From JAICJJ01 sp039809985 (GTDB lineage: Bacteria; Chloroflexota; Chloroflexia; Thermomicrobiales; UBA6265), in the NCBI GenBank assembly GCA_039809985.1, contig JBDHWC010000005.1:1-64000 (forward strand): a stretch of 64,000 bases of DNA, in the 5' to 3' direction. Both the position numbers and the translations under genes were made by a program. Positions 45,799 through 54,867 of this stretch are shown here, piece by piece; position 1 is the first letter of the stretch, and every line of letters begins with the position of its first letter. A model generated the notes under the pieces. It worked only from the letters and a program-made list of their open reading frames with translations, made no database searches and was not told where the DNA came from.

Positions 45799-45843
45799 AA
45801 CCGGCCCCCGGACGACCGGTCGACGGCGTTCCGGGGGCCGGTT
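45799..45843 (+). terminator. 14-bp inverted repeat after acnA
   Basis: AACCGGCCCCCGGA (45799-45812) pairs perfectly with TCCGGGGGCCGGTT (45830-45843); the loop is 17 nt. There is no T run. It probably ends acnA transcription before the GMC gene. Confidence 0.6.
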
Positions 45844-45887
45844 GCATGGCCGGGCCCCGGAAGCGGGGATCGCGGCGGAGGAGCGGC

Positions 45888-47417
45888 GTGGTCGACATCC
45901 CGCGACACGCGGACACCGTGGTCGTTGGCGGCGGCACCTCCGGGTCGGTGGTTGCCGGCCTGCTGGCGGCGGCGTCGGACGAGACGGTGCTCGTCCTGGA
46001 GGCCGGCCCCGACTACGGCGCCCTCGCCGACCGGCACTGGCCGCCGGACCTGCTCGACGCGCGCGCCATCTCGGACTCACACGACTGGGGCTACGACAGC
46101 GGCTCGACCTACCCGCAGCGCACGGTGCCGTTCGAACGGGCGCGGGTGATCGGCGGCTGCTCGTCCCACAACGGCTGCGCGGCGATCTGGGGCCACCGGC
46201 GCGACTACGACGATTGGGCAGCGGCCGGTCTCGGCGGGTGGTCGACCGCGGACCTGTTGCCGTTCTTCGCGTCCGCGACGCGACGGGCTCGAGTGCGGAA
46301 CTACGCGCCGGCCGAGGTGACGCCGTTCCACCGGCGCTGCCTCGACGCCGCGGCGTCGCTCGGACTGCCGCTGACCGACGACCTGAACGACCTCGACGAG
46401 AACGAGGGGATGGCCGCCAGTCCGGTCAACATCGCAGGCGGCGTCCGCTGGAACGCGGCGCTCGCCTACCTCGACCCGGTGCGGGACCGTCCGAGCCTGT
46501 CGGTCGTCGGCAACGCGGCGGTCGACCGCGTGGTGGTCCGCGACGGTCGGGCCGTCGGCGTGGTGGTACTCGGTCCGGACGGGCCGGCGGAGGTAAGAGC
46601 CGGGCGGGTAGTGGTCAGCGGCGGCACCTACGGGTCGCCGGCGATCCTGCTGCGCTCCGGGATCGGCGACCCGGAGGCGTTGCGGCGGCTCGGCATCGCC
46701 TCGGTGGCTGGGTTGCGCGGTGTCGGCCGCAACTTGCACGACCACCCGGCGGTCACGCTCCAGCACGCCGGGAGCGCCGGGCTGGTCTCGGAGATGCAGG
46801 CGTTCGCGGCGGCGAACTGGATGCCGGAGGAGCAGACGATCGCCAAGTTGCGGTCGCGGGTCCACCCGGCGGACGAGACGGGGTTCGACCTGCACATCTA
46901 CCCGGTCGGCGGTCCGGACCCGGGCGAGCCGGGGGGCTGGCGGTGGCAGTTCCCGGTGGCCTGCATGACGCCCCGGTCGCGCGGCAGCGTCGCGCTGGCC
47001 AGCGCGGACCCGACCGTCGCACCGCTGATCGACCACGGCTACCTGTCGGACCCGGACGGGCACGACCGGGCGGTCTTGGTCGACGGGGTTCGGATCGCGC
47101 GGGAACTGGCGGCACAACCGGCGCTCGGCCCCGTGCTCGGCGCGGAGACGAAGCCCGGCCCGGCGGCGCGGACGGAGCGCGAGGTCGCGGCGTGGGTCGA
47201 CGCCAGCGTGGCCCACTACTACCACCCGGTGGGAACCTGCGCGATGGGCACCGACCCCGACGCCGGCGCGGTGGTCGATGCCCGGGGCCGGGTCCACGGC
47301 GTCGACGGGCTGGTGGTTGCAGACTGCTCGGTCATTCCGACGGTGCCGCGGGCGAACACGAACATCCCGGCGTTCGTCGTCGGGGAGCGGATCGCCAGCT
47401 GGCTGACGGCAAGGTAG
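45888..47417 (+). CDS. GMC-family FAD oxidoreductase
   Basis: 509 residues. FAD fold TVVVGGGTSGSVVAGLLAAA, then LVLEAGPDYG; GMC signature around ARVIGGCSSHNGCAAIWGHR and VVVSGGTYGSPAILLRSGIG; the C-terminal active site HYYHPVGTCAMGTDPDAGAV and PRANTNIPAF. Family members oxidise alcohols, choline or sugars; the substrate is not evident. GTG 45888 has GGAGGAG 5 nt upstream. The next gene begins 10 nt after the stop. Confidence 0.9.
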   Translation: MVDIPRHADTVVVGGGTSGSVVAGLLAAASDETVLVLEAGPDYGALADRHWPPDLLDARAISDSHDWGYDSGSTYPQRTVPFERARVIGGCSSHNGCAAIWGHRRDYDDWAAAGLGGWSTADLLPFFASATRRARVRNYAPAEVTPFHRRCLDAAASLGLPLTDDLNDLDENEGMAASPVNIAGGVRWNAALAYLDPVRDRPSLSVVGNAAVDRVVVRDGRAVGVVVLGPDGPAEVRAGRVVVSGGTYGSPAILLRSGIGDPEALRRLGIASVAGLRGVGRNLHDHPAVTLQHAGSAGLVSEMQAFAAANWMPEEQTIAKLRSRVHPADETGFDLHIYPVGGPDPGEPGGWRWQFPVACMTPRSRGSVALASADPTVAPLIDHGYLSDPDGHDRAVLVDGVRIARELAAQPALGPVLGAETKPGPAARTEREVAAWVDASVAHYYHPVGTCAMGTDPDAGAVVDARGRVHGVDGLVVADCSVIPTVPRANTNIPAFVVGERIASWLTAR

Positions 47418-47427
47418 CGGGGGCGAC

Positions 47428-48435
47428 ATGGTGGCGGAGGCGCGGCTTGGCGTCGGCATCCTCGGTCTCGGCCGGATCGGCTGGTTCCACGCCCAGCAGT
47501 TGGCCTCACGCATCAGCGGGGCGACGCTCGTCGCCGCGGCGGTCGACGCCGAGCACCGGCAGCGGCTGGAGGCCGACGGCAGTGCCCCGTGCCCGCTCGT
47601 CGACGACGCCGAGGCGCTGATCGCCCGGCCGGACGTCGACGCAGTGGTCGTCGCTTCGCCGTCGAGCCTGCACGACGCCCACATCGCGCTCGCCGCGGCG
47701 GCAGGGAAGCCGGTCTTCTCCGAGAAGCCGATCGCCGACTCGGTCGCCAAGGCGCGGACGGCGGCGGCGGCGGTGCGGGCGGCGGGCATCCCGTTCCAGA
47801 TCGGGTTCCAGCGACGGTTCGACCCGTCGTACCGACGGGCCCGCGACTTGGTCGAGGCCGGCGCGATCGGGCGGGTCGAGATGTTCCGCGGCCTGACCTG
47901 CGACATTCTGCCGCCGGTGGAGTTCCTGCGGACCAGCGGCGGCCTCTTCTGGGACCTCGCGATCCACGACTTCGACGCGGCCCGCTTCCTCGTCGACGAC
48001 GAGGTGGTCGCCGTCCACGCTGTCGGCTCGATCATGATCGAGCCGCGGCTGGCGGAGTTCGACGACATCGACTACGGCGCGGTGACGCTCCGGTTCCGGG
48101 GCGGCGCGCTGGGCACCTGCCAAGCGTCGTGGCGCGCGCCGTACGGGTACGACATCCGGGCCGAGGTCTTCGGCTCGCTCGGCAAGGTGGTGGCCGAGGT
48201 GGACGAGAAGTACCCGGCCAGCCTCTACGATGCCCGCGGCCGGGTCTCAGTCCGCCACGACCTGTTCACGGAGCGCTTCGCCGAGGCCTACCGGGCCGAG
48301 ATGCAGGCGTTCGTCGATGCCGTGCGGGCCGGGCGTCCGCCGACGCCGGGGGTCGAGGACGCGCTGCGCGCGGTCGAGATCTCAGACGCGGCGACGCGGA
48401 GCCGCCGCGAGGGACGCTGGGTCGACATCGCCTGA
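47428..48435 (+). CDS. Gfo/Idh/MocA-family dehydrogenase (inositol 2-dehydrogenase-like)
   Basis: 335 residues. Rossmann start GVGILGLGRIGWFHAQQLA, the family SEKPIADSV (catalytic Lys), and the substrate-domain motif GGLFWDLAIHDFDAARFLVD with the catalytic Asp and His. Uses NAD(P) to oxidise a sugar or cyclitol such as myo-inositol; the exact substrate is open. It lies in a probable operon with the GMC oxidoreductase (10-nt gap), suggesting a shared catabolic route. Confidence 0.9.
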   Translation: MVAEARLGVGILGLGRIGWFHAQQLASRISGATLVAAAVDAEHRQRLEADGSAPCPLVDDAEALIARPDVDAVVVASPSSLHDAHIALAAAAGKPVFSEKPIADSVAKARTAAAAVRAAGIPFQIGFQRRFDPSYRRARDLVEAGAIGRVEMFRGLTCDILPPVEFLRTSGGLFWDLAIHDFDAARFLVDDEVVAVHAVGSIMIEPRLAEFDDIDYGAVTLRFRGGALGTCQASWRAPYGYDIRAEVFGSLGKVVAEVDEKYPASLYDARGRVSVRHDLFTERFAEAYRAEMQAFVDAVRAGRPPTPGVEDALRAVEISDAATRSRREGRWVDIA

Positions 48436-48470
48436 GCCGCCGCGCCGGGCCACGGCTTGGGGTCGGGGGG

Positions 48471-48476
48471 TAGACT
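48471..48476 (+). promoter_or_regulatory. Candidate -10 box of the aldehyde dehydrogenase gene
   Basis: TAGACT about 64 nt upstream of the GTG start, in the gap after the Gfo/Idh gene. The -35 is weak. Confidence 0.45.
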
Positions 48477-48539
48477 TCCTCCGAATGGTGCTTCGCGGGC
48501 GGGGTGGACCCCGGCCCGACACGAATCGGAGGTGCGTTG

Positions 48540-50039
48540 GTGGTGGCTGCGCCGGCTCGTTCGCAGAAGGCGGACGGGGTCAAGACCTTCGGGAACTACA
48601 TCAACGGCGAGTGGCGGCCGGCGGCGTCGGGGGCGACGACCGAGAACCGCAGCCCGGCCGACAACGACGACTTGGTCGGTCGCTTCGCCGCGTCGGATGT
48701 GGAGGACGTCAACGCCGCGATCGCGGCGGCGACCGACGCCTTCCCGGCCTGGCGGTTCACCTCGGCCCTGACCCGCGCCAACATCCTGCACAAGGCGGCG
48801 AACATCCTCGAGGGACGGATTCAGGACATCGGCCGCGAACTGACCCGCGAGGAAGGGAAGACGCTCAAGGAGGGGGTCGGCGAGACGACCCGCGCCGTCC
48901 AGATCCTCCGCTACTACGCCGGCGAGGCGCAGCAGCCGAGCGGCGAGCACTACCCGTCGATGAGTCCGACGACGCTGCTCTACACGCTGCGGGAGCCGCT
49001 CGGGCCGATCGCGGTGATCACGCCGTGGAACTTCCCGATCGCGATCCCGGCCTGGAAGATCGCGCCGGCGCTGGCCTTCGGCAACACGGTCGTCTTCAAG
49101 CCCGCCAGCCTGACCCCGATGTGCGCGGTCCGCTTCGTCGAGGCGCTGGCCGACGCCGGTTTGCCGGCGGGGGTCGTGAACCTCGTCACCGGCAGTTCGT
49201 CGAAGGTCGCCGAGCCTTTGACGAACGACCCGCGGATCGTGGCGATCACGTTCACCGGCTCGAACGAGGTCGGCACCGCGCTGCGGAAGACCGCGGCGGC
49301 GCGCGGCGCGAAGCTGCAACTGGAACTCGGCGGCAAGAACCCGGCGATCGTCCTCGCCGACGCCGACGTCGACCACGCGCTGCTCCACGTCGTCAACGGC
49401 GCGATGATGAGCACCGGCCAGAAGTGCACCGCCACGTCGCGGGCGATCGTCGACCGGCGGCTGGCCGACGAGTTCACCCAGAAGCTGGCCGACCGGATCA
49501 AGTCGCTGAAGGTCGGCGACCCGCTCCACCCGGAGACCCAGATCGGCCCGGTGATCGACGAGGGGGCGGCCAAGCGGCTGGTCGACGAAGTCTCCGCCGC
49601 CGCTTCCGACGGGGCGAAGGTGGTCGCGGGCGGCGACCGGGTCAGCAACGGCGACCTCGGCCGCGGCAACTTCGTCGCGCCGACCCTGCTCGCGGACGTC
49701 GCCCCGGACTCCCGGATGGGCCAGGAGGAGATGTTCGGGCCGGTGCTCGGCGTGATCCCGGTCGACGACGTGGACGAGGCGATCTCGGTCGCCAACTCGG
49801 TGCGGTTCGGGCTGTCCGCCTCGCTCTTCACCCGCGACCTCGGCAAGGCGCTCAGTTTCGTGCAGTCGATTCAGGCGGGCGTCGTCCACGTCAACAGCGA
49901 GACGGCGGGGGCGGAGCCGCAGGTGCCGTTCGGCGGCATGAAGGGCTCGTCGTCGTTCTCGCGCGAGCAGGGCAAGTCGGCGCGGGAGTTCTTCACGCAG
50001 GTGAAGACGGTCTACATCGACCCGCCGCCGGCAAAGTAG
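48540..50039 (+). CDS. NAD(P)-dependent aldehyde dehydrogenase
   Basis: 499 residues. Motifs: VITPWNFPIAIPAWKIAPAL, the glycine box FTGSNEVGTALRK, catalytic Glu262 in LELGGKNPAIV, and catalytic Cys296 in GQKCTATSR. The overall pattern (FGNYINGEWRPAASG start, QVPFGGMKGSSSFSREQGKS end) is close to 2,5-dioxovalerate/alpha-ketoglutarate semialdehyde dehydrogenases, but the substrate is not certain. GTG 48540 has GGAGGTG 5 nt upstream; TTG 48537 is an alternative. It follows two sugar/alcohol oxidoreductases, so a combined oxidation pathway is possible. Confidence 0.92.
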   Translation: MVAAPARSQKADGVKTFGNYINGEWRPAASGATTENRSPADNDDLVGRFAASDVEDVNAAIAAATDAFPAWRFTSALTRANILHKAANILEGRIQDIGRELTREEGKTLKEGVGETTRAVQILRYYAGEAQQPSGEHYPSMSPTTLLYTLREPLGPIAVITPWNFPIAIPAWKIAPALAFGNTVVFKPASLTPMCAVRFVEALADAGLPAGVVNLVTGSSSKVAEPLTNDPRIVAITFTGSNEVGTALRKTAAARGAKLQLELGGKNPAIVLADADVDHALLHVVNGAMMSTGQKCTATSRAIVDRRLADEFTQKLADRIKSLKVGDPLHPETQIGPVIDEGAAKRLVDEVSAAASDGAKVVAGGDRVSNGDLGRGNFVAPTLLADVAPDSRMGQEEMFGPVLGVIPVDDVDEAISVANSVRFGLSASLFTRDLGKALSFVQSIQAGVVHVNSETAGAEPQVPFGGMKGSSSFSREQGKSAREFFTQVKTVYIDPPPAK

Positions 50040-50129
50040 CGTGCGTTATCGCGGCGGCACGGGCGGCTCGGCTAGAGTTCGCTCGTGTCGGCAGGTTGTT
50101 CGACCCGGAAGGGTTCTGGAGGAAAACTG

Positions 50130-50588
50130 ATGTCGAAGAAGGCACAGGCGGAGAGCACGGCGTCGGCCCACTGGACCGGCGATCTGATGAGCGGTCACGG
50201 CGCGGTCACGAAGTCGGGCAGCGGCAAGCTGAAGGACCTGGCGGTGAGCTGGGCCAGCCGCAGCGGCACGGGCCACAAGGGCGAGACGACGCCGGAGGAG
50301 CTGCTGGCGGCGGCGCACGCGAGTTGCTTCGCGATGGCGCTCTCGTTGGAGCTGGCGGGCGCGGGGGGCACCCCGGAGTCGCTCGACGTCACGTCCAAGG
50401 TCGGGTTCGACCCGAAGGTCGGCGGCGGCTTCGAGGTCAGTTACTCCGAGCTGACCGTCCGCGGCAAGGTGCCGGGCGTGAGCGAGGAGCAGTTCAAGGC
50501 GGCGGCGCTGGCCGCGTCGCACGGCTGCCCGGTCTCGGCCGCGCTGAAGGGCAACGTGGAGATCACGGTCGACGCCAAGCTCGTCTGA
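50130..50588 (+). CDS. OsmC-family peroxiredoxin
   Basis: 152 residues. Both redox cysteines are present: Cys66 in AAAHASCFAMAL and Cys133 in ASHGCPVSAAL, with GETTPEELLAAAH before the first. Family members reduce organic hydroperoxides. Sub-type OsmC rather than Ohr is suggested by the HASCFAM sequence. ATG 50130 has GGAGGAAA upstream; a TAGAGT -10-like box lies at 50073-50078. Confidence 0.93.
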   Translation: MSKKAQAESTASAHWTGDLMSGHGAVTKSGSGKLKDLAVSWASRSGTGHKGETTPEELLAAAHASCFAMALSLELAGAGGTPESLDVTSKVGFDPKVGGGFEVSYSELTVRGKVPGVSEEQFKAAALAASHGCPVSAALKGNVEITVDAKLV

Positions 50589-50617
50589 TCGAACGAGGCC
50601 GCAACCACGACCACAGG

Positions 50618-50643
50618 GACGGGGGCGCTCAGGCGCCCCCGTC
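50618..50643. terminator. Hairpin between osmC and mutM
   Basis: GACGGGGGCGC (50618-50628) pairs with GCGCCCCCGTC (50633-50643), loop TCAG. It overlaps the 3' end of mutM, whose stop lies in the loop. Convergent, with no clear T run. Confidence 0.7.
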
Positions 50644-51489
50644 TCGCGTCGCCGGCGGTTCGGGGAGCCGTTGGCAGTGCGGGCAGTAGTGGGTGCCACG
50701 GCCGCCGACGACGATGCGCACGATCTCGCCGCCGCAGCGCGGGCAGCGCCCGTCCCGATGGCGGCCGTAGACGCGCAGGTTGGCTTGGTTCTGGCCCTCC
50801 GACCCCGTGGCGTCGCGGAACGACTGGTAGCTGGTGCCGCGCCGCGCCAGCGCCTCGTTCAGGACGGCGCGGACGGCCCGCCGCAAGCGGGCGATTTCGT
50901 CGAGGTCGAGGCTGTTCGCTGCCCGCTCCGGGTGGAGCCGGGCCCGGAAGAGGGCCTCGTCGACGTAGATGTTGCCGAGACCGGCGACCAGCCGCTGGTC
51001 GAGGAGGACGCTCTTCACCTTGCCGGGGCGCCGCGCGAGCAGGGCCTCCAGGCGGGCGACCGTGAACGCGGACGAGAGCGGCTCGACGCCGAGCCGGCCC
51101 CGCAGGTGGTCGCTGCCGTCGTCGTCGACGTGGACGACGCGCCCGAACTTCCGCTGGTCGGCGAACCGGATGTCGTGGCCGTCGTCGAGCGCGATCACCA
51201 GGTGCTCGAAGCGGAGCGGCGGGGCGTCGGCGGGTCGGACCACCAGTTGGCCGGTCATCCGCAGGTGGACCATCAGCGCGGTGTCGTCGTCGAGGTCGAG
51301 CAGCAGGTACTTGCCGCGGCGGCGGGCGGCGACGACCACTCGGCCGACGGTCTTCGCGGCGAAGAGATCGGGCCCGTCGTCGCCGACGACACCGGGAAAG
51401 TCGACGACGCGCACGGCGACGACGCGCCGCCCGACCACGAGCGGTTCGAGCGAGGCGCGGACGGTCTCGACCTCGGGCAGTTCTGGCAT
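50629..51489 (-). CDS. mutM: Formamidopyrimidine-DNA glycosylase
   Basis: 286 residues. N-terminal catalytic MPELPEVETVRASLE (Pro1 and Glu2 essential), GKYLLLDLDDDTALMVHLRM, ADQRKFGRV, and the helix-two-turn-helix QRLVAGLGNIYVDEALFRA. C-terminal zinc finger CPRCGG and YCPHCQR. Removes oxidised purines such as 8-oxoG. ATG 51489 is fixed by the need for Pro after Met. Confidence 0.95.
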   Translation of the reverse strand: MPELPEVETVRASLEPLVVGRRVVAVRVVDFPGVVGDDGPDLFAAKTVGRVVVAARRRGKYLLLDLDDDTALMVHLRMTGQLVVRPADAPPLRFEHLVIALDDGHDIRFADQRKFGRVVHVDDDGSDHLRGRLGVEPLSSAFTVARLEALLARRPGKVKSVLLDQRLVAGLGNIYVDEALFRARLHPERAANSLDLDEIARLRRAVRAVLNEALARRGTSYQSFRDATGSEGQNQANLRVYGRHRDGRCPRCGGEIVRIVVGGRGTHYCPHCQRLPEPPATRDGGA

Positions 51490-51599
51490 ACTGCTTGGCG
51501 ACCCCGGCGACGGCGACCGAGCCCGGATGCTAGCACGCGCCGGATGGGGTGCCGGACACCAGTTCCCGGCCACCGGCAGCGAGAGGACTCCCCAAGACG

Positions 51600-51962
51600 A
51601 TGCCCGACCACGACCCGGCCGCCGACTGCGTCTTCTGCAAGATCGTCCGTGGCGATTTCGGGACCGAGTTCGTCGCCGAGAGCGAGCACGCGGTCGCGTT
51701 TCGGGACCTTCACCCGCAAGCGCCGACGCACGTCCTCGTCGTGCCGCGCAAGCACGTCGCCGCGCTGCGCGACTTGGGCGACGACGACACGGTGATGGCC
51801 GCCGACCTGCTCCGGCTCGCCGCGAGGGTTGCCGCGCAGGAGGGCATCACCGACGGTGGGTACCGGGTGCTGACCAACGACGGCCCCGACGCCGGGCAGA
51901 CCGTGTTTCACCTGCACTTCCACGTGCTGGGCGGCCGCCAGTTGCACCTGCCGCTCGGCTAG
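51600..51962 (+). CDS. HIT-family nucleotide hydrolase
   Basis: 120 residues. CVFCKIVRGDFGTEFVAES at the N-terminus and the HIT motif TVFHLHFHVLGG near the C-terminus. Hydrolyses nucleotide phosphoramidates or similar. It starts a + strand run HIT-yqeY-ybeY, divergent from mutM. Confidence 0.92.
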   Translation: MPDHDPAADCVFCKIVRGDFGTEFVAESEHAVAFRDLHPQAPTHVLVVPRKHVAALRDLGDDDTVMAADLLRLAARVAAQEGITDGGYRVLTNDGPDAGQTVFHLHFHVLGGRQLHLPLG

Positions 51963-52010
51963 CACCGCCGCACGCGGGTCCGGGCGGCATGCAAAGGGGA
52001 CGACGCACCG

Positions 52011-52469
52011 ATGGACAATCCCACGCTGCGGCAGCGGCTCGAGGCGGACATGAAGACGGCGATGCGGGCGGGCGACGCGCCGACGCGCGACACCGTGCGC
52101 TTCATCCTGGCGCAGGTCAAGAACGCCGAGATCGACGCCCGGGGCGACCTGACGCCGGCCGCCGCCGACGCGACGCTGCGCAAGCTCGGCAAGCAGCTGC
52201 AGGACTCGATCGAGCAGTACCGGAAGGGCGGCCGGGAGGACCTGGCGGCGAAGGAGGAGGCGCAGCTCGTCGTCCTCAAGCGCTACCTGCCGGAGGAAAT
52301 GGACGACGCCGAGCTTGACGCGCTCGTTGCCAACGTCGTCGGCGAGGTCGGTGCGACCAGCCCGAAGGAGATGGGCAAGGTGATCCCCGTCGTGCTGGAG
52401 CGAGCGGCAGGCCGCGCCGACGGCCGGCGGGTGAGCGCGGCGGTGAAGGCCGCCCTCGCCGGATCCTGA
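52011..52469 (+). CDS. GatB/YqeY domain protein
   Basis: 152 residues. The YqeY pattern is clear: LRQRLEADMKTAMRAGDAPT, DTVRFILAQVKNAEIDARG, YLPEEMDDAELDALV and GKVIPVVLERAAGRADGR. Related to the tRNA-binding tail of GatB/GatE; function in free-standing form is not well known. 48 nt after the HIT gene and 20 nt before ybeY. Confidence 0.9.
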   Translation: MDNPTLRQRLEADMKTAMRAGDAPTRDTVRFILAQVKNAEIDARGDLTPAAADATLRKLGKQLQDSIEQYRKGGREDLAAKEEAQLVVLKRYLPEEMDDAELDALVANVVGEVGATSPKEMGKVIPVVLERAAGRADGRRVSAAVKAALAGS

Positions 52470-52489
52470 CGGCCGGGACGGGCGGGAAC

Positions 52490-52921
52490 GTGCTCGACCT
52501 CGAACTCGACCTGGTTCGCGAGGCCGATCCCGGCGAGACGCTCGGGGACGAGCGGTGGGCGGCGCTGGCCCGCCACGTGCTGACGGCCGAGGGTGCCTCC
52601 GGGGCGTGGAGCGTCGCCGTCGTGCTGGTGGACGACGCCCGCCTGCAGGCGCTGCACGCCGAGTTCATGGACGTCGACGAGCCGACCGACGTGATGACCT
52701 TCCCGACCGGCGACCCGGGTGCCCCCGGCGGCGACATCGTCGTCTCGCTCGACCGGGCGCGCGAGCAGGCACCCGAGTTCGGCCTCGGGTACGCGGACGA
52801 GGTGCGGTTCCTCGTCGTCCACGGCCTGTTGCACCTCTGCGGCTGGGACGACGTCACGCCCGAGGCGCGAGCCCGGATGCTCGCGCGCGGCGCGGAGCTG
52901 ATCGCCACGTTCGCCGGCTGA
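52490..52921 (+). CDS. ybeY: Endoribonuclease / rRNA maturation factor YbeY
   Basis: 143 residues. Needed for 16S rRNA processing and ribosome quality control. The metal motif reads HGLLHLCGWDDVTPE: two His are in place but the third ligand, usually His (GYDH), is Asp. TDVMTFPTGD earlier fits the family. A GTG start at 52490. Zinc-type activity may still be possible with Asp; not known here. Confidence 0.9.
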   Translation: MLDLELDLVREADPGETLGDERWAALARHVLTAEGASGAWSVAVVLVDDARLQALHAEFMDVDEPTDVMTFPTGDPGAPGGDIVVSLDRAREQAPEFGLGYADEVRFLVVHGLLHLCGWDDVTPEARARMLARGAELIATFAG

Positions 52922-52936
52922 CGCTGCCCGCGGCGG

Positions 52937-54127
52937 CTACGGACGGCCGCCGACCACCGTCGAGCCGATCAGGGCGCGCCGCAGCACGTCGCAGGCGTTC
53001 ATGCCGGCCCGGCGCTCGACTTCCTGGTAGGCGGCCCGGATCGGGAACGACTCCGCCGCAGTGCGAACGCCGTCGACCGCGATGTGGATCGTCCCCTCGT
53101 GCAGTCCGTTCTCGGTCGGGGCGATGACGGCGGTGACGCCGACGCCGAGGTCCGCGCCGAACGTCTCGCGGGCGCGCCGGGCGAGCGACTCGGCCCCGGC
53201 GGCGGCCTCGCTCGGGGGGAGCACGAGCGCGCCGCGGAGATGGTCGTCGGCGTCCGGCTCGCTGTAGAGCACCGTCACGAACTGGCCGCCGCTGCCCGCC
53301 TCGGCGACCGCCGCCGTGACGCCCTCGGAGCCGAGCAGGTCGAGCAGCGCGCCCGGCAGCGAGCGGTCCTGCTCGGTGTAGATGTAGTCACCGAGACGAC
53401 GGCGGACCTCGGCCAGCGTGCTGTCGAGGATCGCCTCCGCCTCGGCGTCGGTCTTGGCGGCAGCGGTGATTCGGACGTGGACGCCGTCGTCCTTGGCGTA
53501 GGTGCCGATGTACGGCTGCTCGCGCCGGGTCAGTTCGTCGAGCACCTGCGAGACCGCCGACTCCCCGATGCCGATCGTCTTGACGTTGACGGCGCGGTAG
53601 ACGAGGTCGCCGCTCCACGGGGCCAGCCGCGGCACGACCTGCTCGCGCCACATCCGGTACATCTCGCGGGGCACGCCCGGCATGGCGACGATCACCCGGT
53701 GGCCGACCCGGACGAACCAGCCCGGAGCGGTACCGACCGGGTTCGGCAGCGTCTCCGCCGAGGGGATCATCCACGCCTGCTTGGCGTTGCGCTCCGGCAT
53801 CTCGAGCCCGCGCAGGGCGAAGAAGGTGCGGATCGTCTCGACCAGTCCCGGGTCGACGGCGGGGGTCTCGCCGACGACGGCGGCGATCGCCTCGCGGGTC
53901 AGGTCGTCGTCGGTCGGGCCAACGCCCCCGGTGCAGATGACGATCTCGGCGTCGTCGAGGGCGCGGCGGATCGTCTGCTCCAGTCGCCGCTGGTCGTCCG
54001 CCACCTGCGTCACGTGGACGAGCTCGATCCCCTTCGCGATCAGCTCCTGGGCGAGGAAGGTCGCGTTCGTGTCGGTGAGCTGACCGTGCGTCAGCTCCGA
54101 GCCGATCGAGATGACGTAGGCGCGCAT
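52937..54127 (-). CDS. cinA: CinA-family protein with degenerate amidase domain
   Basis: 396 residues. N-terminal MoaB/MogA-like domain: AYVISIGSELTHGQLTDTNA, VICTGGVGPTDDDLTREAIA, and VAMPGVPREMYRMW. The C-terminal part aligns with the CinA amidase domain, but its key AESCTGG is AEAGSGGQ and the later catalytic segment is not seen. It is likely to keep the ADP-ribose pyrophosphatase-type half and to lack NMN deamidase activity. ATG 54127 gives MRAYVIS. Convergent to ybeY by 15 nt. Confidence 0.9.
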   Translation of the reverse strand: MRAYVISIGSELTHGQLTDTNATFLAQELIAKGIELVHVTQVADDQRRLEQTIRRALDDAEIVICTGGVGPTDDDLTREAIAAVVGETPAVDPGLVETIRTFFALRGLEMPERNAKQAWMIPSAETLPNPVGTAPGWFVRVGHRVIVAMPGVPREMYRMWREQVVPRLAPWSGDLVYRAVNVKTIGIGESAVSQVLDELTRREQPYIGTYAKDDGVHVRITAAAKTDAEAEAILDSTLAEVRRRLGDYIYTEQDRSLPGALLDLLGSEGVTAAVAEAGSGGQFVTVLYSEPDADDHLRGALVLPPSEAAAGAESLARRARETFGADLGVGVTAVIAPTENGLHEGTIHIAVDGVRTAAESFPIRAAYQEVERRAGMNACDVLRRALIGSTVVGGRP

Positions 54128-54310
54128 CGTTGCTGGTACTCCTCGTCCTGTCCCACGCGTCGGGCGGGCTGCCGCAGGAATGGCGGTCGAGTCGCCGCCG
54201 TCGACACCTCGCAGTCGACCCCGATCCATCGCAAAGCGACGGGCAGGGTAGCAAATCGGCCGCAGTGGTTTGCCCCGGCGTTCCCGCGAAAGCCGTCGCG
54301 CCTGACGGAC

Positions 54311-54757
54311 TCAGCCGGACCAGACGAAGATCAGTTCGGGGTCTCCGGGGTCGAGTTCGTCGACGTAGCCGCAGAGGCGGAACCCGCAGCGGGCGAACAG
54401 CGCTTGCGCCGGCTGGTTCGACAGGTTGGTCGAGGTGAAGAGCTTGGCCCCCGCGTGGAGTTGCCGCGCGTGCCGAAGCAGGGCAGTGCCGACGCCCCGG
54501 CGACGGTGGTCGGGATGGACGAGGAGCAGTTCGACGAAGGGGCGGCGGAAGAACGTCGGTCCCAGCCGCATGAGGCCGACCGCGTCCCTGTTCGCTCGGG
54601 CGACGAACAACCCTTGGTCGTCGACCCCGGGATCGGAGTCGAGGTGGTGGGCGTCGATGTCCGCGAGGGCGAATTGGTGCCTGAGACGGGGGAAGTCGGG
54701 CGCCAGGGCGCGGTCGACGGTGATCTCGGGCAGCGACGCCGTTTGGTCGGTGGTCAT
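54311..54757 (-). CDS. GNAT-family N-acetyltransferase
   Basis: 148 residues. The acetyl-CoA motif A is VELLLVHPDHRRRGVGTALL; the C-terminal motif B is NLSNQPAQALFARCGFRLCG. Substrate unknown. The start ATG 54757 lies just downstream (in gene direction) of the repeat-filled gap at 54868-55313. The 183 bp between it and cinA hold nothing recognisable. Confidence 0.82.
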   Translation of the reverse strand: MTTDQTASLPEITVDRALAPDFPRLRHQFALADIDAHHLDSDPGVDDQGLFVARANRDAVGLMRLGPTFFRRPFVELLLVHPDHRRRGVGTALLRHARQLHAGAKLFTSTNLSNQPAQALFARCGFRLCGYVDELDPGDPELIFVWSG

Positions 54758-54867
54758 GATGTGTCCCTGTTGTCGGGTGAACCCCTTCTCCCGCCGTCGA
54801 GGCGGACATTGGGGAGGCATCTGATCGATGTCGGGATCAGCATCCCGCGGCCGCGCCCACCGGAGAC

